DNA of 45,118 bases from Niallia endozanthoxylica. GTDB lineage: Bacteria; Bacillota; Bacilli; Bacillales; Cytobacillaceae. The stretch is from the NCBI RefSeq assembly GCF_008710145.1, contig NZ_VYKL01000046.1:1-45118 (forward strand), in the 5' to 3' direction. Both the position numbers and the translations under genes were made by a program. Shown here piece by piece: positions 26,057-34,231 of this stretch. Positions within the stretch are counted from its first letter, which is position 1, and every line of letters begins with the position of its first letter. The notes below the pieces were generated by a model. It was not told the DNA's origin. It saw only the letters and a program-made list of their open reading frames with translations, and did not search any database.

Positions 26057-26226
26057 TCCCGGTTTCTTTTGACATTGTCGACGAGTTCAACGAATTGAAG
26101 GAGAAGGAAAAATGGCCAGAGGATAACAAAGTAGACTTCTTTTAAAATGGTTTTGAGGGGCTGTGCCTTTAAATACCATAAGACGGTGAAGCCGATTAAA
26201 AGGTAAAGGGCTATTTGCAGAAGCAT
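26053..26226 (-). CDS. 57-residue two-helix membrane protein
   Basis: A small ORF with ATG start and a good AAGGTGA site 4 nt upstream. The product begins MLLQIALYLLIGFTVLWYL, has a second hydrophobic stretch (VYFVILWPFFLLLQFV) and ends with a charged tail. Two membrane helices are likely. I do not recognise the family. A basic 32-residue ORF overlaps its stop. Confidence 0.55.
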   Translation of the reverse strand: MLLQIALYLLIGFTVLWYLKAQPLKTILKEVYFVILWPFFLLLQFVELVDNVKRNRE

Positions 26227-26399
26227 CTAATCACCTTCTTATTCCTTTATAACAGTTTATACAATTTTGGGCTTTTGGTGACAAAAAAATGGGCTGAATT
26301 TTTATTTTTATTTTTATACGGTGTTTACTTTTTTCAAATGGTTAACGTAACATTAGAATTCAGTTACAGGAAAATAATAGGACTCCTTTTTAAAGGACA

Positions 26400-26433
26400 A
26401 TAATAAAACAAGCAGTCTTCTCTCCTGCTTGTT
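26400..26433 (-). terminator. intrinsic terminator for hsp20
   Basis: AACAAGCAG and CTGCTTGTT form a 9-bp stem, and the minus strand continues into T-rich sequence. It lies 9 bp past the stop of the Hsp20 gene. Confidence 0.75.
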
Positions 26434-26442
26434 GTTTACGTT

Positions 26443-26901
26443 CTATTCTAAGTGAATTTTTCTTCCTCTTTGTTTTGGGACAATGATTTGCAGCACTCCG
26501 TCTTTATAAGAAGCTTTTACTGTTTTCTCATCGATTGGCTGTGGAAATGAAATCGTTCTGCTTGACCGTTGCATTGACTGCTGTCGCCTGACAACAACGC
26601 GATTCTCATCTTCTTCGGTTAAGGACTCGGAGGATTGAACAGAGATTGTTACGTAATGATCAAGAATATCGATGTCAATTTGTTCCCGCTTAATACCCGG
26701 AAGCTCAGAAGTTAGTCGATACTCATTTTCTGTTTCTGTGACATCCACGTTGAATGAAGAACTGAAAAAGAAAGGCTTTTGAAACAACTCATCCATCTGC
26801 TGTAATAATCCCTTTACAGGTTTTTCATTGAAAAAATGATTGAGAGGCCTCATTAACTCTCCAAACCGATCATTACGGTCATTTTTTTTACGCTCAAACA
26901 T
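26443..26901 (-). CDS. small heat-shock protein, Hsp20 family
   Basis: A 152-residue ATP-independent chaperone that holds unfolded proteins. After a Lys/Asp/Asn-rich N-terminus, an alpha-crystallin domain runs from about FNVDVTETENEY to GVLQIIVPK, with the usual ELPGIKREQIDIDI strand region. The C-terminal tail is short (RGRKIHLE). The frame is open up to 26949, but GGGAGGGG lies 8 nt before the ATG at 26901. No CIRCE or HrcA box was seen upstream. Confidence 0.9.
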   Translation of the reverse strand: MFERKKNDRNDRFGELMRPLNHFFNEKPVKGLLQQMDELFQKPFFFSSSFNVDVTETENEYRLTSELPGIKREQIDIDILDHYVTISVQSSESLTEEDENRVVVRRQQSMQRSSRTISFPQPIDEKTVKASYKDGVLQIIVPKQRGRKIHLE

Positions 26902-26997
26902 ATGGTCATCCCCTCCCAGGCAAGAATCAATCCCCAATATCATATGCACAAAAGAAAAAAGTGTGAAACAATATTTGCTTTATCGCTTTAAAGAGTT

Positions 26998-27012
26998 GGG
27001 GGACAGTCCCCC
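26998..27012. repeat. GGGGGACAGTCCCCC palindrome
   Basis: A 15-bp palindrome embedded in a context also seen near 30331-30380 and 39508-39562 (nearby AAAGC and GTTAA words). It is one member of a dispersed REP-like family in this window. Confidence 0.7.
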
Positions 27013-27128
27013 AGTGCTTTAGTGTGTTAAAGTGACCCCGAAGGACAAGCTGCTTTACGGTATACCTTATATAGTATATTATTAATTTCATATTATGATT
27101 TATGACTGTTAGAGAGGGATGGAGAAGG

Positions 27129-27398
27129 TTGAAGGTTACAGATATTGCACGTGATGAGCTAGTCTCGTTGTTAGCGTCAGAGAACCAATCTAGTGTTCGC
27201 CTGTTTTTTTCAGGCTATGGCTGAGGAGGCCCTAAGATTGGAGTGGCTCTGGATGAGCCGCAAGCAAATGATCAAGTTGAAGTGATCAATGGTGTTCAAA
27301 TTGCCATAGAACAGGATCTTATTGAATACACAACTAGCCTTACTTTAGATTACAATGAATATCGCGGCTTTGTTTTATCAGGTATGCAAAGCTGTTAA
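27129..27398 (+). CDS. HesB/IscA-like protein with in-frame TGA, probable selenoprotein
   Basis: An 89-residue frame read through one TGA at 27222-27224 (codon 32). The product starts MKVTDIARDELVSLL, reads GYG-U-GGPKIGVALDE around the TGA, and ends MQSC. HesB/IscA-like proteins carry Fe-S clusters or related roles, and HesB-like selenoproteins with Sec in place of this Cys are a known family. Fifty-seven sense codons follow the TGA in frame, then TAA and a strong terminator. A 7-bp hairpin with loop TGGAT begins 18 nt after the TGA, with the apical loop 25 nt after it, as bacterial SECIS elements require. The start is TTG (GGAG just upstream). The alternative is a nonsense mutation of a Cys codon. 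Confidence 0.7.
27243..27261 (+). promoter_or_regulatory. candidate bacterial SECIS element
   Basis: GTGGCTC (27243-27249) pairs with GAGCCGC (27255-27261), with one G-T pair, around the 5-nt loop TGGAT. The loop has G at its second position and starts 25 nt after the TGA, inside the 16-37 nt range described for bacterial SECIS. It lies within the coding frame. Confidence 0.55.
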
Positions 27399-27415
27399 AC
27401 AAATAAGACGATAAG

Positions 27416-27444
27416 ACAGGTACCATTTAGGTGCCTGTTTTTTT
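27416..27444 (+). terminator. intrinsic terminator
   Basis: ACAGGTACC pairs with GGTGCCTGT around ATTTA, followed by seven T residues. It ends the HesB-like gene 17 bp after its stop, which supports an active gene. Confidence 0.85.
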
Positions 27445-27508
27445 ATAGCCTTCTACGCTAATCTATGAATTTTTAATAGAAAGTTTAATTTATTAGATTA
27501 TTTTCTGT

Positions 27509-27537
27509 TGACAGTCTATCTTTTTCCTGCAATAATA
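27509..27537 (+). promoter_or_regulatory. sigma-A promoter of codBA
   Basis: TTGACA (27509-27514), a 17-nt spacer and AATAAT (27532-27537). It would start a leader of about 200 nt that contains the PyrR-type attenuator. Confidence 0.7.
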
Positions 27538-27567
27538 AATTCAATTAAATACTGGTACCTTTAATTC

Positions 27568-27694
27568 AGTCCAGAGAGGCTGACAAGGACAACGGATATT
27601 TATCCTAGGCGGGGTATGCCTTATTTTGCTATACCTATCAACCCAGGATAATTAGAAGAGGTTTATTGTCATGTCTGGCAATAAACCTTTTTTT
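27568..27694 (+). promoter_or_regulatory. PyrR-type transcription attenuator
   Basis: AGTCCAGAGAGGCT (27568-27581) matches the conserved PyrR-binding loop of Bacillus pyr leaders. Downstream lie a possible antiterminator region and a clear terminator: AGGTTTATTG (27659-27668) pairs with CAATAAACCT (27679-27688), followed by T residues to 27694. By the known mechanism, UMP-bound PyrR favours termination, so codBA would be expressed when pyrimidines are low. Confidence 0.85.
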
Positions 27695-27747
27695 ATTGCC
27701 AAACACGTCGGTACCAGTTCCAAAAATATTTTATTGGAGGAATTGGA

Positions 27748-29013
27748 ATGGAAAACAAAGATTTAGAATTCTCATTATCACCTGTACCACAATCACATCG
27801 AAATGGATTTTGGAAAATACTCGCGGTTATGCTTGGGTTAACGTTCTTCTCTGCAAGCATGTGGGCCGGTGGAACGCTTGGAAACGGACTAAGCTTTACA
27901 ACCTTTATGCTTGTTGTTCTGGCAGGAAATCTATTACTTGGCATTTATACGGGTGCACTCGCCCATATCTCAGCAAAAACAGGGTTATCGACACATCTTT
28001 TAACAAAATATGCTTTTGGTATAAAAGGTTCTTATCTTTCCTCTTTTCTGCTAGCGTCTACTCAGGTTGGATGGTTCGGCGTTGGTGTAGCAATGTTTGC
28101 AGTCCCTGTTCATAAAGTAACCGGAATAAATTTATATCTGCTTATCGTACTTTCAGGTATTTTAATGACTTTAACAGCGATTTATGGAATGAAGGCTTTA
28201 GCGATACTTGGAATGGTTGCCGTACCGGCCATTGCTATTTTAGGAAGCTACTCTGTTTTTGAAGCAACAGAAACAATCGGTGGTATGGAAGGATTAATGG
28301 CGTATCAGCCGGTTCAAGGATTAGGAATTGCCGCTGCCTTAACGATTTGTATCGGCTCTTTCGTAAGCGCTGGAACATTGACACCTGACTTTACCCGCTT
28401 TGCCAAAACTTCAAAGTCAGCCGTAACAGCAACTGTAATTGCCTTCTTCTTAGGAAACTCATTAATGTTCCTATTCGGCGCAGTTGGAGCGATGACATAT
28501 GGCAAGTCAGATATCTCAGATGTCATGTTTTTACAAGGATTAATTTTACCAGCGATTATCGTACTTGGTCTAAATATTTGGACAACAAACGAAAATGCTC
28601 TATACGCTTCAAGCTTAGGCTACACAACGATTACAAAATGGAATAAAAACAAAATTGTCGTATTCAACGGTGTTCTTGGAACCATCGCAGCTATGTGGCT
28701 TTACAACAATTTTACTGGATTCTTAACTGTACTAGGGTCTGCGCTTCCATCAATCGGAGCCATTATCATTGCGGATTATTTCTTTCTAAACCGAGCTAAA
28801 TACAAAGTCGCTTTTAAAAAAATGACCTTTAAATCCGTGAACTGGATGGCCATTCTTGCATGGGCCGGAGGTGTAGCTGCCGCAGAATTACTGCCTGGCA
28901 TCGCGCCAATTAACGGACTTGCAGGCTCCATCATCCTTTATATTATCCTTATGAAAAGTGCACCTTTATTCGCAGCTAAGTCAGTACGTAAACTAAATGA
29001 AAAGGTGAGTTAA
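27748..29013 (+). CDS. codB: cytosine permease
   Basis: A 421-residue NCS1-family transporter with about twelve membrane helices. The N-terminus (PQSHRNGFWKILAVMLGLTF), the segment GTLTPDFTRFAKTSKSA and the ADYFFLNRAKY near the C-terminus are typical of CodB. It imports cytosine with protons or sodium. TTGGAGG precedes the ATG. It is the first gene of a two-gene operon with codA, 3 bp apart, and sits behind the PyrR-type attenuator. Confidence 0.93.
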   Translation: MENKDLEFSLSPVPQSHRNGFWKILAVMLGLTFFSASMWAGGTLGNGLSFTTFMLVVLAGNLLLGIYTGALAHISAKTGLSTHLLTKYAFGIKGSYLSSFLLASTQVGWFGVGVAMFAVPVHKVTGINLYLLIVLSGILMTLTAIYGMKALAILGMVAVPAIAILGSYSVFEATETIGGMEGLMAYQPVQGLGIAAALTICIGSFVSAGTLTPDFTRFAKTSKSAVTATVIAFFLGNSLMFLFGAVGAMTYGKSDISDVMFLQGLILPAIIVLGLNIWTTNENALYASSLGYTTITKWNKNKIVVFNGVLGTIAAMWLYNNFTGFLTVLGSALPSIGAIIIADYFFLNRAKYKVAFKKMTFKSVNWMAILAWAGGVAAAELLPGIAPINGLAGSIILYIILMKSAPLFAAKSVRKLNEKVS

Positions 29014-29016
29014 TAA

Positions 29017-30285
29017 ATGATTATTAAAAATGCAACGCTTCGTGGAAAAACGGGATTATGGACTCTTGTGATTGAGGACGGAAAAATGGCAAAAATTACA
29101 CAGGCTGTTGTCGAGACGACAGGCCATGAAGTAATCGATGCGGCGGGATCTCTTATCCTCCCGCCTTTTATTGAGCCGCATATCCATCTGGATACAACCT
29201 TAACAGCAGGTGAGCCGGAGTGGAACCTGAGCGGTACTCTTTTTGAAGGCATCCAAAGATGGGCCGAGCGTAAAGAAACGCTGACGTTTGAGGATGTAAA
29301 AACAAGAGCGAAAACAGCCTTGAAATGGCAGATTGCTCAAGGAATTCAGCATGTTCGGACACATGTTGATGTAACGGACCCAACACTAACGGCGTTAAAA
29401 GCGATGCTTGAAGTAAAAGAAGAAATGTCACCATATGTAAATCTGCAGCTTGTTGCTTTTCCACAAGAAGGCATTCTCTCCTATCCGAACGGCACAGAGC
29501 TTTTAGAAGAGTCTCTAAAAATGGGTGCAGATGCTGTCGGCGGCATCCCTCACTTTGAATTCACTCGTGAATATGGTGTGGATTCGATGAAAATCGCATT
29601 TGATTTAGCTGAAAAATATGACCGTCTCGTTGATATTCACTGTGACGAAATCGACGATGAGCAATCACGATTTGTCGAAGTAGTAGCCAAGGAAGCATAT
29701 GAGCGCGGTCTTGGTGCCCGGACAACAGCCAGCCATACAACGGCCATGGGCTCGTATAATGATGCATATACCTACAAACTATTCCGTTTGTTAAAAATGT
29801 CTGGGCTAAACTTTGTCTCCAATCCGCTTGTGAATATTCACCTGCAAGGCCGATTTGATACGTACCCAAAACGAAGAGGATTAACACGGGTGAAAGAATT
29901 ACTGGAATCAGGCTTGAATGTCTGCTTTGGACATGATGATATTTTTGACCCATGGTATCCGCTTGGAACAGGCAACATGCTGCAGGTACTGCACATGGGA
30001 ATCCATGCCTCCCAATTGATGGGCTATGAGCAAATCGTAAACTCAATTGACCTCATCACGGCTAATAGTGCCAGAACCCTTCAAATCGAGGACCATTATG
30101 GAATTGAAGAAGGCAAACCGGCAAACCTAATAATACTCTCTGCAGAAAACGAATATGAAGCCATTCGCAAACAAGCAACTGTCACATACTCGATTCGAAA
30201 CGGAAGCATCATCGCTCAAACCAAACCAGCCGAAACCAGCATCATACTCGGCCAAACAGCGGAGAAAATAAACTTTAACAAATAA
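29017..30285 (+). CDS. codA: cytosine deaminase
   Basis: A 422-residue amidohydrolase that converts cytosine to uracil and ammonia in the cytoplasm, feeding pyrimidine salvage. Metal and catalytic motifs of the family are present: EPHIHLDTT, the His/Glu of HCDEIDDEQSRF, the His of ASHTTAMGSY and the Asp of GHDDIFDPWYPLG. Length matches known CodA. Its start lies 3 bp after the codB stop, within an operon controlled by the PyrR-type leader. Confidence 0.95.
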   Translation: MIIKNATLRGKTGLWTLVIEDGKMAKITQAVVETTGHEVIDAAGSLILPPFIEPHIHLDTTLTAGEPEWNLSGTLFEGIQRWAERKETLTFEDVKTRAKTALKWQIAQGIQHVRTHVDVTDPTLTALKAMLEVKEEMSPYVNLQLVAFPQEGILSYPNGTELLEESLKMGADAVGGIPHFEFTREYGVDSMKIAFDLAEKYDRLVDIHCDEIDDEQSRFVEVVAKEAYERGLGARTTASHTTAMGSYNDAYTYKLFRLLKMSGLNFVSNPLVNIHLQGRFDTYPKRRGLTRVKELLESGLNVCFGHDDIFDPWYPLGTGNMLQVLHMGIHASQLMGYEQIVNSIDLITANSARTLQIEDHYGIEEGKPANLIILSAENEYEAIRKQATVTYSIRNGSIIAQTKPAETSIILGQTAEKINFNK

Positions 30286-30330
30286 TAAAAACTGAAGAAT
30301 CCAAGGGGTAGCCTTTCGCACATTAAAGCA

Positions 30331-30380
30331 GCGGGGGACAGTCCCCCAGTGCGTTAACGCGCTGGGGGACTGTCCCCCGC
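30331..30380. repeat. double GGGGGACNGTCCCCC palindrome
   Basis: Two copies of the 15-bp palindrome face each other around GCGTTAACGC, giving a nearly perfect 50-bp inverted repeat (one mismatched pair). It lies between codA and the histidine kinase and may act as a terminator, though there is no T run. Confidence 0.75.
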
Positions 30381-30511
30381 TTTGTTAATGCGTTAAAGCA
30401 TTATCTTTTTTCTAGACTCAGACGAAAAAGGCCATTGTTGTTTGTCACTTGCTTTCAATATTATGATAGAATAGCTAGTACGGTAATTTTATAATGGGAG
30501 GGGTATCCTGC

Positions 30512-31744
30512 TTGTTAGAGTCCCTGTTGTTGAATTTTTTATTTTTGCTTTTACCCGTTTTGACTTATCTTATTTTTTTTGAGAATCGAATGCATGTGTT
30601 AACGATGCCAGTTGTTGTTGTTCTTGGCGCCGCTTCAATGATATTGTGTATGTCGTTTCCAATTTATTTAGAGGTCGGATTTATTTTTGATTTACGTTTA
30701 ATTCCACTGATTATGGTTTCTCTTTACAGTGGTTATAAATATGCCTTTATCCTTTATCTTGTTCTCATAATATACCGTTTTATTATTGGCGGAGACGGCA
30801 CAATTGAAGCATTTTTGTATAATACCGTTTTGTTTCCGTTTATCACCGTATGGAGCAACAAATTTCGGCAATGGAAGCCGCGGCATAGAATTAATTTCGC
30901 CGCTTTGATCTCATTTTTCTCCATACTCTTTTATCTATTCACTCTTGCTTTTCAGGTACCATTAAATCGGGAATTCTGGCTCCTAGCTGTCAATTCATTG
31001 TCAACCTATATTATTATGACCCTTATTCTGATGTTTTTAGTTGAGAAGATTATCGCTAATACAAAAGCGCGTGAATCTTTTTTATACAAAGAACGGTTCC
31101 ATATAATTAGTGAGCTCTCAGCCAGTGTAGCACATGAAATCCGTAACCCGTTGACGGTAACGAATGGCTTTCTTCAACTGCTCAGCGAGTCTAATTCCAT
31201 CCCAGGTAAAGAAAAAGGTTATATCGATTTCTCCTTAAAGGAGTTAAAGCGCGCGGAGAAAATTGTCAGTGATTTTCTCACCTTCTCCAAGCCACAAAGT
31301 GAAAATATGGTCTATTCCAACTTGAAAGAGGAAGCCGAGTATACGAAAAATATCCTGCAGCCCTATGCACATATGCACCAGGTCGAGATGGATCTTTCGT
31401 TTCAAAATACCTTACATTTAAAATATGATAAAAATCAAATGCAGCAATGTTTAATCAATTTATGTAAAAATGGAATTGAATCAATGGAGGAAACAGGCGG
31501 TGCACTGTCTGTTAGTGTATTCGAACGGAAGAACAACATAGTCATTACTATTAAAGATACGGGTATCGGCATGACCAAGGAACAGGTAGCTCATTTAGGA
31601 AAGCCGTATTACTCGACAAAAAATCAGGGGACAGGCCTTGGCATGCTGATGGTGTATAGCACTATTCATAAAGTAAAAGGGAATATTAAGGTTGATAGTG
31701 AAGTAGACAAAGGCACAACATTTACCATCTCCATTCCAGTTTAA
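30512..31744 (+). CDS. KinB-like sensor histidine kinase
   Basis: A 410-residue membrane histidine kinase. The first 180 residues form about six helices (5TM-5TMR_LYT type), followed by a dimerisation domain with the phospho-acceptor His208 in SASVAHEIRNPLTV. The ATPase domain has the N box NLCKNGIESM, G1 DTGIGM and G2 GTGLGM. The layout and H-box sequence resemble KinB, which feeds the sporulation phosphorelay in Bacillus. No response regulator is adjacent, which also fits an orphan phosphorelay kinase. ATG 30494 is in frame, but GGGAGGGG at 30496-30503 is correctly spaced from the TTG at 30512. Confidence 0.8.
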   Translation: MLESLLLNFLFLLLPVLTYLIFFENRMHVLTMPVVVVLGAASMILCMSFPIYLEVGFIFDLRLIPLIMVSLYSGYKYAFILYLVLIIYRFIIGGDGTIEAFLYNTVLFPFITVWSNKFRQWKPRHRINFAALISFFSILFYLFTLAFQVPLNREFWLLAVNSLSTYIIMTLILMFLVEKIIANTKARESFLYKERFHIISELSASVAHEIRNPLTVTNGFLQLLSESNSIPGKEKGYIDFSLKELKRAEKIVSDFLTFSKPQSENMVYSNLKEEAEYTKNILQPYAHMHQVEMDLSFQNTLHLKYDKNQMQQCLINLCKNGIESMEETGGALSVSVFERKNNIVITIKDTGIGMTKEQVAHLGKPYYSTKNQGTGLGMLMVYSTIHKVKGNIKVDSEVDKGTTFTISIPV

Positions 31745-31754
31745 TTATAAAATT

Positions 31755-31787
31755 AGCTCCTTGCACAGACTTGCGCAGGAGCTTTTT
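31755..31787. terminator. bidirectional intrinsic terminator
   Basis: AGCTCCT pairs with AGGAGCT, with T residues following on the + strand. It separates the convergent kinase and phosphoesterase genes. Confidence 0.7.
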
Positions 31788-31793
31788 CTATAG

Positions 31794-32510
31794 TTATATC
31801 CCAGCATTTTTCAAAATAGAAACAAGCTGATTACGATTTGGATAATCGGACTCTGCAAATTGTTGAATCGTTTGGTTTACATCATATGCTACTCTCACAA
31901 TCGATGTTTGACAGCTTCCATCCTGTATATCCAGAAGAGCATACGAAGCTTTAGCATTTCCATCAAACGGAAGCCCGACACTTCCTATATTAATTATGCA
32001 TTTTCCATTTAAATATCTAATATACGGTCTATGAATATGTGCATAGACATAAACATCTGCCGCTTGAACCATCATTTTTCTTTCTAATATTTCTTCATTT
32101 TCATGGGGAAGAACAATATCAAAAAGACTGCTTGGTGTCGCGTGATAGGCATGAATAGAAACACCTTCGACCTCAAGTTTTAATTCTGTCGGGAGACCCT
32201 GAAGATACTCAATAGCGTCCGCATTCAAATGGGCACAAATCCATTCCCTTTCCTTATTCATCATATCTAGCGCGTGATCTGCCACCTCCCCCTTCTTCAC
32301 TCCACGTATGACCCATTCATCTGCATTTCCTTTAATAACCTCAGTATGTAATGCACGGACAAGATCCATTGAACGCTGCGGCTCCGGTCCTCGATAGCAG
32401 ATATCTCCTAGAACGTAGATTTTATCAACGGCCCGACCCTTGATATCCTTTAACACAGCATCAAGCGCATTAGCGTTTCCATGGATATCCGAGATAAAAG
32501 CAATCTTCAT
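31794..32510 (-). CDS. calcineurin-like metallophosphoesterase
   Basis: A 238-residue cytoplasmic phosphoesterase with the full two-metal motif set: DIHGN near the N-terminus, LGDICYRGP, KGNADEW, HAYHATP and HIHRPY. The closest group (PF12850 type) contains phosphatases and phosphodiesterases with varied substrates, so the substrate is open. It ends 6 bp past the shared terminator and appears monocistronic. AGGGGATGG lies before the ATG. Confidence 0.88.
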   Translation of the reverse strand: MKIAFISDIHGNANALDAVLKDIKGRAVDKIYVLGDICYRGPEPQRSMDLVRALHTEVIKGNADEWVIRGVKKGEVADHALDMMNKEREWICAHLNADAIEYLQGLPTELKLEVEGVSIHAYHATPSSLFDIVLPHENEEILERKMMVQAADVYVYAHIHRPYIRYLNGKCIINIGSVGLPFDGNAKASYALLDIQDGSCQTSIVRVAYDVNQTIQQFAESDYPNRNQLVSILKNAGI

Positions 32511-32737
32511 TCCACCATCCCCTTTTTTTCAAATTAATTTTATTGTAACTGAACAAATCAGCATCCACAAACATCCCACCCTACTCTATAATTCAATTTG
32601 CAGAGAACATCTCCACCAATTCAATTACACTATTTTTGAAAAAACAGAAAAATGGACGACCGCCTTATAGTACTTGTCCATTCATTTCTTTACTAGAAGC
32701 ATATTTTATTTTATAAGGATGAAAGGGGGAAAGTTGT

Positions 32738-32983
32738 GTGGAAGAAAAACAACATCACCACATTCGTTTTGATAAAGGGAATGTAGCAGGAATATTTGAT
32801 GACGATGGAAACTTAATTATTAAGGTAGACAAAGTCATCATCCACGCAGATGATATCATTATTATTAAAAAGGATGACGATAAGCATCACGAACATAAAC
32901 ACCATGATGATCATAAGCATAAGCAGCATGATCATCATGGCGGAGATCGTGAAAGCAAAAGAAAACCGTTTTGGTTTGATTAA
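32738..32983 (+). CDS. small His/Asp/Lys-rich protein
   Basis: An 81-residue protein with a strand-rich first half (about residues 8-45) containing GIFDDDGNLIIKVDKVIIHADDIIII-like alternation, followed by a tail with many HH and HDH clusters. The tail should bind transition metals such as Ni, Zn or Cu. There is no signal peptide. The start is GTG with GAAAGGGGGA upstream. Such proteins can be metal stores or spore-coat components; neither is shown here. The 227-bp gap before it holds only an AATGGAC/GTCCATT hairpin (about 32649-32680). Confidence 0.65.
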   Translation: MEEKQHHHIRFDKGNVAGIFDDDGNLIIKVDKVIIHADDIIIIKKDDDKHHEHKHHDDHKHKQHDHHGGDRESKRKPFWFD

Positions 32984-33092
32984 CAGAAAACAGGCATAGA
33001 AGGACTTTCCCTTCTATGCCCTTTCTATTAAATGACAAGAAAAAACCGAGTTCTTTCTAAAACAGCGTTCTTTATTGATAGGCATTTAGATA

Positions 33093-33944
33093 TTAACAAA
33101 TTTGACTGTTTGTAAAAGCCTCATTAATGGCTTCTTCCACTTTTTGTTTATTCATACTCGACTTAATATATCTTTTCGTTACGTTAATATCTTTATGACC
33201 TGCCAGTCGAGAGACTGTTTCAACATCCACTTTATTATCAATGAGCCGCTGACAGAAGGTATGTCGAAGCTTTTGGGGATTCACTTGATATTTCTTCAGC
33301 ATATATTGAACAGCTCTCTCTGTAAGACGTTCACCTGCATTGGAAACAAAAACCGCTTCTTCTGCCGAATGCGAGGCTAAATAATTTTTCAAGTATTCCC
33401 TCGCCTCCTGCGAAAGTGGAATGACTCTTTTTTCATTCGTTTTTTCTACAATTAATTCATGATTGTCCAAATCAATATGAGACCGATTTAAGCTGCATAA
33501 TTCTGAAACACGGATTCCTGTGTGCAAAAGAACATACACAATCGTAATATTGCGAAGATTCCCATCCTCTTTTACCTTTTTTAATAACTGATTGTATTCG
33601 AAAGCAGATAAAGTCTCAATTTCATTCTTTTTTTCAACAGGTTTGATTTCGATCCCAAACGTGAGCTCTGGTTTTTTTAAAAATTTAGCAAAAGTCCGAA
33701 TCGCTCCAATCGTTTTATCTATCGTTGCCAGACTTTTCTGCTGTTCTTCCAAATAATCAATATACGATTGGATATCTGATTTTTCTAGGTGATTGATATC
33801 CCTGTTCTTCTCTTGAAGCCATTCTTGATATTTTTCCAATTCTCTCTTATACGTTTTAATCGTATTGGGAGATTTATTATGTTCGTTTAACCAGAGACAG
33901 AAATCAAGAATCAGCGGAATAGCTTCAGTAGAATGTTTTTTCAT
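33093..33944 (-). CDS. tyrosine recombinase (XerC/D or TnpI-like)
   Basis: A 283-residue phage-integrase-family recombinase. It has an N-terminal SAM-like domain (about 8-95) opening with the SPNTIKTYKREL segment and a catalytic domain with Arg145 (HTGIRVSEL), a Lys near 168-172, Arg227 (KLRHTF), His250 (LAGHKDINVT) and nucleophile Tyr259. The first residue of the HxxR box is Gln224 instead of His. The length is close to TnpI of Tn4430, but no Tn3-type transposase or att repeats are seen. The 290-bp AT-rich gap upstream (33945-34231) could hold its binding sites. Confidence 0.8.
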   Translation of the reverse strand: MKKHSTEAIPLILDFCLWLNEHNKSPNTIKTYKRELEKYQEWLQEKNRDINHLEKSDIQSYIDYLEEQQKSLATIDKTIGAIRTFAKFLKKPELTFGIEIKPVEKKNEIETLSAFEYNQLLKKVKEDGNLRNITIVYVLLHTGIRVSELCSLNRSHIDLDNHELIVEKTNEKRVIPLSQEAREYLKNYLASHSAEEAVFVSNAGERLTERAVQYMLKKYQVNPQKLRHTFCQRLIDNKVDVETVSRLAGHKDINVTKRYIKSSMNKQKVEEAINEAFTNSQIC

Positions 33945-34161
33945 TTCAATCCTCCTAGTTATTTCTTTATTCTTATTATAACTTAATAGAATATTAGAAA
34001 TAAACCCACTTCTACGAATACTTATTGTTCCTTTGACGTAATGTGTATTTGAAAAGATTATTTTATTCTATAAAAGAAGCTATTCTATTCATTCAGTTTT
34101 TATTAACAAACTTTTGTTTTAAGTAGATTTACACACCCAAATAAGCATTTTTAATCATAAA

Positions 34162-34194
34162 AAAGAGAGTCAATCAACACAGATTCCTCTCTTT
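34162..34194 (-). terminator. intrinsic terminator
   Basis: AAAGAGAG pairs with CTCTCTTT, with a T run on the minus strand. It follows the second YppF-like gene. Confidence 0.65.
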
Positions 34195-34231
34195 CCGATG
34201 TATCAATAATAAATATTTATTCTAAGAAGTA

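Noticed and set aside
26215..26403. 62-codon + strand ORF rich in Phe and Leu
   Set aside because: Opposite to a better supported 57-residue ORF at its start, without a ribosome binding site; the shorter GTG version at 26278 also lacks one.
27119..27154. ATG at 27119 as start of the HesB-like gene
   Set aside because: It is out of frame with the conserved protein and meets a stop after 11 codons; the TTG at 27129 gives the conserved N-terminus.
27666..28115. 149-codon + strand ORF overlapping codB
   Set aside because: It starts inside the attenuator terminator and is a different frame of the clear codB gene.
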